Positions 1 to 8,926 of a DNA stretch of 64,000 nt are shown one piece after another; within the stretch, counting starts at the first letter, position 1; the number at the start of each line of letters is the position of its first letter. The stretch comes from Paenibacillus rhizosphaerae (lineage in GTDB: Bacteria; Bacillota; Bacilli; Paenibacillales; Paenibacillaceae): contig NZ_JACHXJ010000003.1 in assembly GCF_014192015.1 (NCBI RefSeq), positions 733,200 through 797,199 of the forward strand, given 5' to 3'. The position numbers and the translations under genes are program-made. Under the pieces are notes generated by a model. It was given only the letters and a program-made list of their open reading frames with translations. It was not told the origin of the DNA and ran no database searches.

Positions 1-1362
1 CGGATCCCCGAGCAAAGGAACGAGTTCCTCTGTTATCTCATTCCACCACTCTGGGTGCCTCTGGATCGCATACATTCCAGCCATGCGAACATGGGGACTT
101 GGGTCCCGAAGCAGTTCCCTTGCAAATCCGGCCGTGCACCCTTCCGAATGTTCCGACCATAGAAGTGCGGACACGCAGCGAACTTTTTCAGCGGGATGCT
201 GAAGTAATTTATACAGTGGTTGTTTCAGTTCGATTAGAGAGAAGGCATCGGGGTAAAAGGAGAGAAGCGACTTCATCACTTTATCTGTGTCCCCACTCTG
301 CAACGCTTGCAGCCTGTAGGCCAATCCTTTGCTTTTCCACCGTTGCCAACAGGCGTACGCCCCCTCCCCTTGTAATTGCTCGGTTCCATGAACAAAGTTC
401 ACAGCTGCACGGACATCAACAACGCCTGCCTGCAGTTCGTTCCATATCGGGAGCGAGGCTCGGCTGGTCGCCAGTAGAGCAGACTTCACCTGCCGGGATG
501 ACCAGTTTGGTCTAGCCTCCCAGATGCAAGCGGCAGCTCCCAAGATCATCGGGGCCGCAAAGGAGGTTCCTTCTGTCCTGGCATAGCCCCGAGGCAAAGC
601 GTCGGAAGAGGCAGTGAAATGATTCAGAAATTCCTCTCTGGACTGGAACGGAGTGGGCAGCACGATATTAGCGGCAGGGGCCAAAATTTCCGGTGTCCAC
701 TTATTTTCAAATGTCACGCCTCTGCTATTGGGATACGGGAGCGCATGCTCCACCTTTCCTACTTCCGGAACGATTACACCTCCCACCGACAAAACCGACG
801 GGGCAGCCGCGGGTGCGTTACTAATCAGCTCGTGGGTATTCCCGCAAGCCGAGATTAACAGCAGCCCCTCGTCGGCCAGCTCCTCACATGTCCTGCGAAC
901 GGGATCAGCCTGCCAAGGCAGCAGCCCGGTGTCTCTGGAAGCGCTCACGGTCAATACTGCTCCGCGGATACAGTATGTGCGCCAGTTCGCTTTTAACCAG
1001 AGGAGTGCCCCGCCAATTTTCTCTTCAATATGTTCGGGAGTGTAAAACGGTCCCGTTTCGAGCAAAAACAAATGGGCTTCAGGCGCTGCTCCAGCATACC
1101 CTCCTTCCGAAAGTTCACCGGATCCGGCAGCAGCAGCTGCGCTCATTAATCCGTGATGCCCTCTATCCCATGGTCCTTGGTCAGCGGCAAGAAGTTCAGG
1201 CAGTGCCTGAGAGTCTGATGTGCGGACCAGATATGTATAGCGCCGTTTGTTTGATGTAACATCAGGATGGCGAGGGAAAATGCCGTCAATGACGGCGATA
1301 TTGACGTTCTTCCCCGTTAAATGGTCTGGAATATCCAGAAATGATCGAATCGATGGCCACAT
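1..1362 (-). CDS. Subtilisin-family (S8) serine protease, C-terminus cut by window edge
   Basis: The frame is open from an ATG at 1362 to the edge of the window (454 codons), so the C-terminus is missing. Catalytic Asp26 lies in IAVIDG, His70 in GHHG, the oxyanion Asn175 in ACGN and the nucleophile Ser267 in GTSFAAP, the S8 set in the usual order. There is no signal peptide and no propeptide, because the catalytic Asp is only 26 residues from the start; this suggests a cytoplasmic enzyme. After the protease domain (about residue 310) a helical tail follows, and DPSPHVRMAGMYAIQRHP in it resembles a HEAT-type repeat. The start is set by AAGGAGG eight bases upstream; an in-frame ATG at 1380 precedes that site and is unlikely. 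The gene is monocistronic as far as seen and points away from nothing but the edge. The substrate is unknown. Confidence 0.85.
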   Translation of the reverse strand, partial: MWPSIRSFLDIPDHLTGKNVNIAVIDGIFPRHPDVTSNKRRYTYLVRTSDSQALPELLAADQGPWDRGHHGLMSAAAAAGSGELSEGGYAGAAPEAHLFLLETGPFYTPEHIEEKIGGALLWLKANWRTYCIRGAVLTVSASRDTGLLPWQADPVRRTCEELADEGLLLISACGNTHELISNAPAAAPSVLSVGGVIVPEVGKVEHALPYPNSRGVTFENKWTPEILAPAANIVLPTPFQSREEFLNHFTASSDALPRGYARTEGTSFAAPMILGAAACIWEARPNWSSRQVKSALLATSRASLPIWNELQAGVVDVRAAVNFVHGTEQLQGEGAYACWQRWKSKGLAYRLQALQSGDTDKVMKSLLSFYPDAFSLIELKQPLYKLLQHPAEKVRCVSALLWSEHSEGCTAGFARELLRDPSPHVRMAGMYAIQRHPEWWNEITEELVPLLGDP

Positions 1363-1422
1363 GCTTGTTTCCTCCTTCATTTTGGAATAAATGCTTACTG
1401 CTGCCTCCCCCCACCACGCACG

Positions 1423-1453
1423 AAAAAACGGACTGCCTGCAGGCAGTCCGTTT
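1423..1453 (-). terminator. Rho-independent terminator after odhB
   Basis: A perfect 28-base palindrome (1426-1453, arms around ACGGACTGCC/GGCAGTCCGT) is followed on the minus strand by a run of six T (1428-1423). It lies about 30 bases past the odhB stop and should end the odhAB transcript before the subtilase promoter region. Confidence 0.85.
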
Positions 1454-1482
1454 CGTTGTATCCGTTAAGGTAAACTATGAAA

Positions 1483-2754
1483 TTATCCTTCGAGCAGCAG
1501 AGATTCCGGATCTTCCAGCATCTCCTTGATCGTCACCAGGAAGCGTACGGCATCAGCGCCGTCTACGATCCGGTGGTCATAGGACAGGGCAATATACATC
1601 ATTGGGCGGTTCTCCATCCGTTCGGCGTCGATGGCCACAGGGCGAAGCTGGATGTTGTGCATGCCCAGGATACCGACCTGCGGTGCGTTCAGAATCGGCG
1701 TGGACAGCAGGGAACCGAAGGTTCCGCCGTTCGTGATCGTGAACGTGCCGCCTTGGAGCTCGGACAGCGCCAGCGTATTGCTGCGCGCCTTGCCGGCCAG
1801 CGTAGCGATCTCTCTTTCGATGTCGGCAAAGCTGAGACGGTCGGCATCACGGACGACAGGTACAACGAGGCCTTCTTTGGCCGATACGGCGATACCGATA
1901 TCGTAGTATTTCTTCACGATAATGTCTTCCCCGTCGATCTCCGCGTTCAGGTGAGGGAACTTCTTCAGCGCACCCACCACCGCTTTAGTGAAGAAGGACA
2001 TGAAGCCAAGGCCAATCTCATGCTTCTCTTTAAAAGCATCTTTGCGGCGCTTACGGATGTCCATGATCGCCGTCATGTCCACTTCGTTGAAGGTTGTCAG
2101 CATGGCGGCCGTTCTTTGCGCTTCCACCAGGCGTTTGGCGATCGTCGCGCGGCGGCGGGACATGCGTGTGCGTTCCGCCGGTTTGCCCGGCTGGGATACC
2201 GCTGCTGGAGCGGCTGCCTGCGGCGCCGGTGCAGCAGCCTTAGGCGCTGCCGGAGCTTCCCCATGGTTCTTCACGTTGTCCGGATAAATGCGGCCTTTCG
2301 GATCACGGCTCGATACCTGATCCAGGTCGATGCCCTGCTCGCGGGCCAGCTTGCGTGCCGCCGGCGACGCGGCGAGGTAACCTTCGCCTTCGCCGGAGCG
2401 TGCAGGCTCGGCTGCTGCCGGTGATGCCGGTTGGGCTGGTGCCGCAGCCGGTGCCGAAGGCTGCTGAGCCTGCGGCGCCTCTTCCTTCGCTGCCGGTGCG
2501 GATGCCGGTTTGGCATCGCCACCGGTGCCCATACGTCCGATTACTTCACCGATTTGAACCGTATCTCCGTCTTTTCTCAGAATTTTCTCCACCACGCCGT
2601 CTTCTTCGGCACTGATTTCCAAATTGACCTTATCCGTTTCAAGTTCGAGAAGGACGTCGCCTTGGCTGACTGCCTGGCCTTCCTCCACATGCCATTTAAA
2701 AATCGTTCCTTCCGTGATGGATTCTCCCATTGCCGGTACTGTAATATCGCTCAC
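1483..2754 (-). CDS. odhB: Dihydrolipoyllysine succinyltransferase, E2 of 2-oxoglutarate dehydrogenase
   Basis: E2 core of the 2-oxoglutarate dehydrogenase complex; it moves the succinyl group from E1 through lipoate to CoA in the TCA cycle (cytoplasm). The N-terminal lipoyl domain carries the lipoylated Lys42 in ELETDKVNLEIS. An Ala/Pro-rich linker follows (about 85-130), then a peripheral subunit-binding domain (about 130-165), a second linker, and the catalytic domain ending with the acyltransferase signature YDHRIVDGADAV. The length of 423 residues is normal. It starts five bases after the odhA stop, so the two genes form one operon, ended by the palindrome at 1426-1453. The E3 gene is not in the window. 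Shadow frames on both strands reflect the Ala/Pro-rich, GC-rich linker. Confidence 0.97.
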   Translation of the reverse strand: MSDITVPAMGESITEGTIFKWHVEEGQAVSQGDVLLELETDKVNLEISAEEDGVVEKILRKDGDTVQIGEVIGRMGTGGDAKPASAPAAKEEAPQAQQPSAPAAAPAQPASPAAAEPARSGEGEGYLAASPAARKLAREQGIDLDQVSSRDPKGRIYPDNVKNHGEAPAAPKAAAPAPQAAAPAAVSQPGKPAERTRMSRRRATIAKRLVEAQRTAAMLTTFNEVDMTAIMDIRKRRKDAFKEKHEIGLGFMSFFTKAVVGALKKFPHLNAEIDGEDIIVKKYYDIGIAVSAKEGLVVPVVRDADRLSFADIEREIATLAGKARSNTLALSELQGGTFTITNGGTFGSLLSTPILNAPQVGILGMHNIQLRPVAIDAERMENRPMMYIALSYDHRIVDGADAVRFLVTIKEMLEDPESLLLEG

Positions 2755-2759
2755 TGCCG

Positions 2760-5630
2760 CTACCTCCCCAGAGTGATGTTATGTTTAATGGATTTTTGAT
2801 TCAATGCTGCCGCAACGATTTGCTGCTGCTCGAAGGCGTGTACTTGTTGGAAGCCGCTCGCTGTACTGGAGCGTTCCGGACGGCCGTTGTAATTCACCGG
2901 CGTATCCTTCGGCGCTACCTTGCGGAGCTTGGACTCGATGTAGCGCCATGCTCCCATGTTCTCAGGCTCTTCCTGTACCCACAAAATTTCCTTCACGTTC
3001 GTAAAGCGGGCCAGAATGCCGGCGACTTCCTTCTCAGGGAACGGATACAGCTGCTCCACACGAAGGATATGCAGCCATTCGTTCGCTTCACCGCTCTTCT
3101 CCAGTGCCTCTTCCAGCTCAACGGCAATTTTGCCGCTGCACAGGACGATGCGCTCTACGCGCTCCGGACGTCCGCCCAGACCCGGCTGTTCCAGGACAGG
3201 CTTGAAGGAACCTTCGGAGAACTCAGCCGGGCTGGAAGCCACGCGGGCATTCCGGATCAGGCTCTTCGGCGACATCATGATCAGCGGACGTGCATCTTCG
3301 CTTTCGGTCAGCGCCGCTTGACGGCGAAGCAAGTGGAAATACTGGGCTGCCGTCGTAACGTTCGCTACCGTGAAGTTCTCTTCCCCGCCGAGCTGCAGGA
3401 ACCGTTCCAGACGTGCACTGGAGTGCTCCGGTCCGGCGCCTTCGTAGCCGTGAGGCAGGAGCATCACAAGGCTCGATTTCTGTCCCCATTTGGAGCGGCC
3501 GGCTGAAATAAACTGGTCGGTGATCACCTGTGCCACGTTGGAGAAGTCACCGTACTGGGCTTCCCAAATAACCAGGGTTTCCGGCGAGTACACGTTGTAC
3601 CCGTATTCGAATCCGAGCACCGATGCTTCGGACAGCGGGCTGTTGTAAATCGCAAAGGATGCCTTGGCGTCCGGCAGATGATGAATCGGGCAGTAAGTCG
3701 AGCCGTTCTTCGTATCGTGCAGCACCAGGTTCCGGTGAGCGAAAGTGGCCCGTTCGGCGTCCTGACCAGTCAGCCGGATCGGCTTGCCGTCTGCGACGAT
3801 CGAAGCGAAAGCCAGCGTCTCTGCAAGACCCCAATCCACCTTTTCCCCTTCATTCAGCGCGGTTTCCCGGCGCTCCAGAATACGCTGGAGCTTAGGATAG
3901 ACGTTGAAGTCATCCGGACGGGTCAGCAGGTCCTTGTTGATCTTGCGGAGCTTGCCAATCGGCACGGCCGTCTTGATCTTGGCGATCCGCTCTTCGGCAG
4001 GCGTCAGGTGATGCGAGTTGGCCGGATCCTGTTCCTTGTCCTTGATCCGGTCGTATGCCGCTTTCAGACGTTCCTGAACCTGCTGGATGACCTGCGCGGA
4101 TTCCTCCTTGCTGATCACGCCTTCCTTGATCAAGATATCCGCATAAATAGCGGCAACCCGCGGATGTGTCTTCACTTTCTGGTATACGAGCGGCTGGGTC
4201 GTATCCGGATCGTCCGTTTCATTGTGTCCGTAGCGGCGGTAGCCGACCAAGTCAATCAGGAAGTCCTTCTTGAACTTGTTGCGGTATTCGCTGGCCAGGC
4301 GCATCGCGTTGATGCACGCTTCGGGATCGTCGGCGTTCACGTGAACGATTGGAATTTCATAACCTTTCGCCAGGTCGCTTGCGTAATGCGTCGAGCGGGA
4401 GTCCTTGCTCTCCGTCGTAAAGCCGATGTTATTGTTCGCAATAATATGAATCGTTCCGCCGTTCTGGAAGCCCGGCAGCTTGTTGAAGTTCAAGGTTTCG
4501 GCCACGATGCCTTCGCCCGGGAATGCGGAATCCCCGTGAATCAGCACCGTCGCGGCTTTGTTTACGTCCTGCTGCGGATATCCCGGCTCGGTACGGTTCT
4601 CCTGGGCGGCGCGGGCAAAGCCTTCGACCACCGGATTGACATACTCCAGATGGCTCGGGTTGTTCGCGAGCGTGATCTTCGCTTTGACGTCGCTTGCGAC
4701 TTCAACAGTGCGGTTCGCACCCAGATGGTATTTCACGTCTCCGGTCCATCCGAAATTGATGCCCATCGATCCTTCCGAAGGGAACATCTTCTTGTTCGGG
4801 GAGTGATGGAATTCCGCGAAAATTTTATCGTAAGGCTTGCCGAGCACGTGCGCCAGCACGTTCAGACGGCCCCTGTGGGCCATGCCCATCAAAATATGCT
4901 CTGCTCCTTCGTCCACCATGTTGCGGACAAGCTCATCCAGCATCGGAACCATCGTGTCGGTTCCTTCAATGGAGAAGCGCTTCTGCCCGACAAATGTTTT
5001 GTGAAGGAACTCCTCGAATTGATCCACTTCCACCAGTCTTTCCAGCAGCGCCTTCTTCTGCTCTGCGTTCAAAGGAACCATAGACTGGTTCTCGACCTGG
5101 CGGTTAAGCCATACGCGCTCCTCCACTTCATGGACGTGGCTGAATTCGTAAGCAATCGTGCCTGTATATGTTTGACGCAGTTTCTGGATCGCTTCCCAGC
5201 CAGTTCTCACGTTATCGGGCGCTCCGTCCCAGATCAATGAAGCCGGAAATGCCTCCAGATCGGATTGGCTCAGCCCGTACTGCTCAGGCTCAAGCACCCG
5301 TGTGTCGGCTTTGGGGAGAATTCCCAGCGGATCAATGTCTGCCGCCAGGTGTCCATAAGTGCGGATGTTCCACACCAGCTTGCCTGCGTCAACGCCTTTC
5401 TTCAGCAGGTTGCCATCCAACGCGACGGACTTCGGTGCCGCAGGCGGCTCCAGCTCGGCAGACGCCATCGGCGGCGCTCCCCACAGCTGGAACACTTTAC
5501 GGTATGTTTCGTCCACCGATTCCGGATCATTTACATAACGTTCGTACTGTTCCTGGACGTACCCCAGATTGGGCCCGTAATACGATTCCCATGCCCCCTG
5601 CGCTTGCTCGTCTCTCTTATTGGTTATCAT
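2760..5630 (-). CDS. odhA: 2-oxoglutarate dehydrogenase E1 component
   Basis: Thiamine diphosphate-dependent E1 of the 2-oxoglutarate dehydrogenase complex: decarboxylates 2-oxoglutarate and succinylates the lipoyl group of OdhB. It has the SucA N-terminus (SYYGPNLGYVQEQYERYV) that tells OdhA from other E1 enzymes, the ThDP region around HGDSAFPGEG, and the transketolase-like C-terminal part with EAQYGDFSNVAQVITDQF. At 956 residues it is full length. The ATG at 5630 is preceded by GGAGG 13 bases upstream, a slightly long spacing. It is first in the odhAB operon and the 250-base region upstream (5631-5879) carries its promoter; an inverted repeat there (5692-5728) may be a control site. Confidence 0.97.
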   Translation of the reverse strand: MITNKRDEQAQGAWESYYGPNLGYVQEQYERYVNDPESVDETYRKVFQLWGAPPMASAELEPPAAPKSVALDGNLLKKGVDAGKLVWNIRTYGHLAADIDPLGILPKADTRVLEPEQYGLSQSDLEAFPASLIWDGAPDNVRTGWEAIQKLRQTYTGTIAYEFSHVHEVEERVWLNRQVENQSMVPLNAEQKKALLERLVEVDQFEEFLHKTFVGQKRFSIEGTDTMVPMLDELVRNMVDEGAEHILMGMAHRGRLNVLAHVLGKPYDKIFAEFHHSPNKKMFPSEGSMGINFGWTGDVKYHLGANRTVEVASDVKAKITLANNPSHLEYVNPVVEGFARAAQENRTEPGYPQQDVNKAATVLIHGDSAFPGEGIVAETLNFNKLPGFQNGGTIHIIANNNIGFTTESKDSRSTHYASDLAKGYEIPIVHVNADDPEACINAMRLASEYRNKFKKDFLIDLVGYRRYGHNETDDPDTTQPLVYQKVKTHPRVAAIYADILIKEGVISKEESAQVIQQVQERLKAAYDRIKDKEQDPANSHHLTPAEERIAKIKTAVPIGKLRKINKDLLTRPDDFNVYPKLQRILERRETALNEGEKVDWGLAETLAFASIVADGKPIRLTGQDAERATFAHRNLVLHDTKNGSTYCPIHHLPDAKASFAIYNSPLSEASVLGFEYGYNVYSPETLVIWEAQYGDFSNVAQVITDQFISAGRSKWGQKSSLVMLLPHGYEGAGPEHSSARLERFLQLGGEENFTVANVTTAAQYFHLLRRQAALTESEDARPLIMMSPKSLIRNARVASSPAEFSEGSFKPVLEQPGLGGRPERVERIVLCSGKIAVELEEALEKSGEANEWLHILRVEQLYPFPEKEVAGILARFTNVKEILWVQEEPENMGAWRYIESKLRKVAPKDTPVNYNGRPERSSTASGFQQVHAFEQQQIVAAALNQKSIKHNITLGR

Positions 5631-5691
5631 CGTTAACGTGATACCTCCGCCTTGATTTTTTAATAGTCATATAGAATGAATAAACCGCTTC

Positions 5692-5728
5692 ATTGTTCAA
5701 TCTATATTTGGACGGAAATCTGAACAAT
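5692..5728 (-). promoter_or_regulatory. Inverted repeat in the odhA promoter region
   Basis: ATTGTTCA (5692-5699) and TGAACAAT (5721-5728) form perfect 8-base arms with a 21-base spacer, about 65-100 bases upstream of the odhA start. The spacing suits a dimeric repressor contacting two separate half-sites or simply chance in AT-rich DNA. The binding protein is unknown. The rest of 5640-5880 shows no other clear element. Confidence 0.3.
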
Positions 5729-5879
5729 CAATGCAATGTAAGCCATTTCACGAAAATGTAAGCGGCTCATTTTCTATTATAAACAAATCGGAGCCAGACC
5801 TGAAATAACCATTTAATATAGTTATCATCTAAAAAACAGATGGATTAAGTTTGTCACCCATTCTCGCATATGACAATAT

Positions 5880-6767
5880 TTACAGCTCCCCTTCGCCAAA
5901 AAGCGACATCTGCCCCGGGGGCTTCTCCGGGGTCTTTATGCCGAGCTTGTCCATCAGCTGAATTGCATTGTCCGCCGCATCCCCGCCCGAATTGTTGTTA
6001 AAAATAACCCAGCATTCCCGGGTTTTCTCCAGCAGCTTCCCGATATGCTCCTTCCATTCCTCTAGCTCCTTGTCGCTGTACCTGTACAAATACCGGACTT
6101 CCCGCCAATTGGGCTGACCGCTGGAATGCCATCCCGACGTATTGCGGCCATGCAGCCGCACCAGCGACACGTCTTCACGGGTTGCTTCCAGAACGAGCGG
6201 CACCGATCCCTCTCCGGCCTGAGGCTCGTCGCAGACGGTATGAATCCAGCCTTCCTCCTGCATAAAGGCCAGCGTCTTCTCCCGCATCTCCCCGGCAAAC
6301 CAGCTCTGATGACGAAATTCCAACGCCACCGGGAATCCGTCCATCCATTCGCGGGTCCGGCGTAAAATCTCCACATGCTTGCGCTCGCAGTCAAACCACG
6401 GCGGGTACTGAAACAGCACGGCGCTCAGCTTGCCGGCCTGGCGCAGCACCTCCGCGGACTCCCGGAACGCCTGGAACATCGTTCTGGAATCGGGATAAGG
6501 GCTTTTGCCCCGGGCGTGTCCGGTCATTCCCTGATAGGCCTTCACCACAAAACCGAAGGACTCCGGCGTTTGGGCGGCCCATTTCTCCATACGCTCCGGC
6601 GAGGGAGTCGCGTAGAAGGAGTTGTCCATCTCCACGATGGGAAACACGTTGCCGTACATCCTCAGCCTTTCCCCCGCCTTGGTTCCCTTGTCGTAAATGT
6701 CGTCATGATCCCCCCAGCCGGAAAGTCCGATTCGAACCCGCTCGGCGGGGGTTATCGTCTCATCCAT
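5880..6767 (-). CDS. DUF72 (YecE-like) TIM-barrel protein with C-terminal clamp-binding-like motif
   Basis: DUF72 family, typically about 280 residues, with the opening RIGLSGWGDHDDIYDKG, the conserved MDNSFYATPS segment, EFRHQSW and a late LHGRN. The biochemical role is not established; the fold is TIM-barrel-like. The protein ends in GQMSLFGEGEL, where QMSLF fits the bacterial sliding-clamp binding consensus QxxLF; that would tie the protein to DNA replication or repair. I chose the ATG at 6767 because GGAG lies nine bases before it and the DUF72 homology begins a few residues later; the frame is open up to an ATG at 6821, which has no good ribosome site. It converges on nothing and stands alone downstream of the odhA promoter region. 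Confidence 0.85.
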   Translation of the reverse strand: MDETITPAERVRIGLSGWGDHDDIYDKGTKAGERLRMYGNVFPIVEMDNSFYATPSPERMEKWAAQTPESFGFVVKAYQGMTGHARGKSPYPDSRTMFQAFRESAEVLRQAGKLSAVLFQYPPWFDCERKHVEILRRTREWMDGFPVALEFRHQSWFAGEMREKTLAFMQEEGWIHTVCDEPQAGEGSVPLVLEATREDVSLVRLHGRNTSGWHSSGQPNWREVRYLYRYSDKELEEWKEHIGKLLEKTRECWVIFNNNSGGDAADNAIQLMDKLGIKTPEKPPGQMSLFGEGEL

Positions 6768-6945
6768 AGCCATCGACTCCATCCATAGTATTGACCAACA
6801 ATAATTTTCCAAGTATAACATCCTCTTACCATACCTATACCCGATTGGGCGAGGCGTCCTTCAGAACTTGCGATATTCCAAAAAGTGGATATGATAAGAG
6901 GTATGCGTCAGCTTTACGATCTTCAGTAGCAAAGGAGCATGAATT

Positions 6946-7683
6946 ATGAGCCATTCGTTCGTCATGTTTTCCGGCCCGCACCTTGCTGCGCTGACGGTCT
7001 TCGTGCTCGCCTGCATCCTGCTGTTCCTGGGCAGACTCCGCCTTCAGGACAGCATGCCGGCCAGACAGACGGTCCGTTATGGGATCATCGCCTGTCTGAT
7101 CGCCTCCGAAATCGCACTCGACATATGGAACATAACAGAAGGCTACTGGAACATCAAGTCCACGCTGCCGCTCGAGCTGTGCAGCATTACGCTGCTGCTC
7201 TCGGTGGTCATGCTGGCCGTCCGCAGCCGCTTCCTCTCTCAAATCCTGTTCTTCGCCGGGATCGGCGGCGCCCTTCAGGCCCTCATTACCCCAAGCCTGG
7301 TTTTTGCCTACCCTCATTTCCGGTTCTTCCAATTCTTCGCGGCGCATATGCTCATCATCTTGGCTTCCCTGTACATGACCTGGGTCGAAAAGCTTCAGCC
7401 CACCTGGAAATCCATCGGCTGGACGATGATTTTTCTAAACGTCCTGGCTCTTGGCGTTGGCGTCCTCAACTGGATGCTGGGGTCCAACTACATGTTTCTG
7501 ATGCACAAGCCGCCGACCGCTTCGATTCTGGACTTTCTCGGTCCGCATCCCTTTTATTTGCTGGCTGAAGAGGGAATCGCCCTGCTGATTTTCGTATTGA
7601 TGCAGCTGCTGTTTTTTGTCCTGCCTGCGAAAATATCCAAAGCATCCACGGCAGCCAAAGGCGGGGACAAAAGCGTCCTTTAA
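6946..7683 (+). CDS. ywaF: YwaF-family (TIGR02206) integral membrane protein
   Basis: Polytopic membrane protein of 245 residues with about seven hydrophobic segments (for example at 12-30, 45-62, 77-95, 100-120, 128-145, 155-172 and 205-225). The pattern LELCSITLLLSV and the conserved late segment with LDFLGPHPFYLL are typical of the YwaF/TIGR02206 family. The function of the family is unknown. GGAGC stands a few bases before the ATG. It is divergent from the DUF72 gene and about 140 bases upstream of cysK on the same strand. The intervening bases hold no clear terminator, so co-transcription with cysK is possible but not shown. Confidence 0.85.
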   Translation: MSHSFVMFSGPHLAALTVFVLACILLFLGRLRLQDSMPARQTVRYGIIACLIASEIALDIWNITEGYWNIKSTLPLELCSITLLLSVVMLAVRSRFLSQILFFAGIGGALQALITPSLVFAYPHFRFFQFFAAHMLIILASLYMTWVEKLQPTWKSIGWTMIFLNVLALGVGVLNWMLGSNYMFLMHKPPTASILDFLGPHPFYLLAEEGIALLIFVLMQLLFFVLPAKISKASTAAKGGDKSVL

Positions 7684-7825
7684 ACCGGCCATAAAGCCTT
7701 TCACGCTGCCCGCGGCGGTATATCCATCTATTTCCTCGGCGTTGTGATCTCCCTGCCGAAGTTCTATAATGAACGGAAAGCTAGAAGCTGTGAACCGGCT
7801 GAAGAACTAACAAGGAGATGGACCC

Positions 7826-8749
7826 ATGACTGGACCGAAAGTTGTGCAAAATATTACCGAGCTTATCGGCGATACCCCGGCGGTCAAGCTCCGCCGTTTG
7901 GCGGGAGAACAGGACGCCGACGTGTACGTGAAGCTCGAATACTTCAACCCTAGCGGAAGTGTCAAGGACCGGGCGGCTTATAATTTGATCGCGCAGGCGG
8001 AGCAGGACGGCCTGCTGAAGCCAGGTTCGACCATTATCGAGCCGACAAGCGGCAACACGGGCATCGGGCTGGCTATGAATGCCGCAGCCAAAGGATACCG
8101 GGCCATTATGGTGATGCCCGACAACATGACCAAGGAGCGGATCAATCTGCTGAAGGCCTATGGAGCCGAAGTGGTGCTGACGCCAGCAGCGGAGCGGATG
8201 CCCGGCGCCATCCGCAAGGCGCAGGAGCTGCACCGGGAAATTGAAGGCAGCTTCATCCCCCAGCAGTTCGAGAACCGGGCCAACCCGGATATTCACCGCC
8301 GCACGACGGCGCTGGAGATTCTGGAGCAGATGGAAGGGCGGCTGGATGCCTTCGTCGCAACGGCGGGCACCGGCGGAACCATTACCGGCACGGGCGAAGT
8401 GCTGAAGGAGAGACTCCCCGGCATCGGCATCTATGTCGCCGAGCCAAAAGGCTCGCCCGTGCTATCCGGCGGCCAGCCGGGACCGCATAAGCTGGTGGGC
8501 ACCAGCCCCGGATTCATCCCGCCGATCCTGAACACGGACGTCTACGACGAAATTTTTCAGGTCAGCGACGAAGACGCCATCGGGACGACGCGCAGCCTTG
8601 CCGCCGAAGAGGGTATCCTGGTCGGCCCCTCCTCCGGCGCCTCCGTCTGGACCGCGCTGCAGGTAGCCCGGCGTCTGGGACCCGGCAAACGGGTGCTGTG
8701 CATTGCGCCGGATACCGGAGAACGGTATCTGAGCATGGGCATCTTTTAG
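7826..8749 (+). CDS. cysK: Cysteine synthase A (O-acetylserine sulfhydrylase)
   Basis: PLP enzyme that makes L-cysteine from O-acetylserine and sulfide in the cytoplasm. The cofactor lysine is Lys47 in NPSGSVKDRAA; the asparagine/substrate loop is TSGNTGIGL and the phosphate-binding loop is GTGGTITGTGE. The C-terminal PSSGAS loop is also present. 307 residues is the usual length. AAGGAGA is well placed seven bases before the ATG. A terminator follows directly, so it ends its transcript. No T-box or SAM riboswitch was recognised in the 140 bases upstream. A cystathionine beta-synthase-like role cannot be excluded by sequence alone, but the length and motifs fit CysK best. Confidence 0.93.
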   Translation: MTGPKVVQNITELIGDTPAVKLRRLAGEQDADVYVKLEYFNPSGSVKDRAAYNLIAQAEQDGLLKPGSTIIEPTSGNTGIGLAMNAAAKGYRAIMVMPDNMTKERINLLKAYGAEVVLTPAAERMPGAIRKAQELHREIEGSFIPQQFENRANPDIHRRTTALEILEQMEGRLDAFVATAGTGGTITGTGEVLKERLPGIGIYVAEPKGSPVLSGGQPGPHKLVGTSPGFIPPILNTDVYDEIFQVSDEDAIGTTRSLAAEEGILVGPSSGASVWTALQVARRLGPGKRVLCIAPDTGERYLSMGIF

Positions 8750-8763
8750 TCGCACACAAATCG

Positions 8764-8805
8764 AAAGGCATCAACCGGTTTTTTACAGCCGGCTGATGCC
8801 TTTTT
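8764..8805 (+). terminator. Terminator after cysK
   Basis: Arms AGGCATCA-CCGG and CCGG-TGATGCCT enclose a short loop and are followed by TTTTT. It lies 15 bases after the cysK stop. Confidence 0.85.
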
Positions 8806-8926
8806 GTATACACCGGACGAGGTGTGCATATGCCCGAATGGGAGAGCAACATCTTGAAATCCCTCTCATGCTATAAATGACTCAGGCAGGCCATAACCTG
8901 TTAAACCGATGAGGAGTTGACAATAT

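Noticed and set aside
1477..2424. Long plus-strand frame of 315 codons opposite odhB
   Set aside because: Antisense shadow of the GC-rich, Ala/Pro-rich odhB; no start signals.
3678..5240. Plus-strand frame of 520 codons opposite odhA
   Set aside because: Antisense shadow of a well-conserved coding sequence; the E1 protein on the other strand is certain.
6835..7347. Minus-strand frame of 170 codons opposite the YwaF-type gene
   Set aside because: Low-complexity, highly charged translation with no ribosome site; the plus strand codes a recognisable membrane protein.
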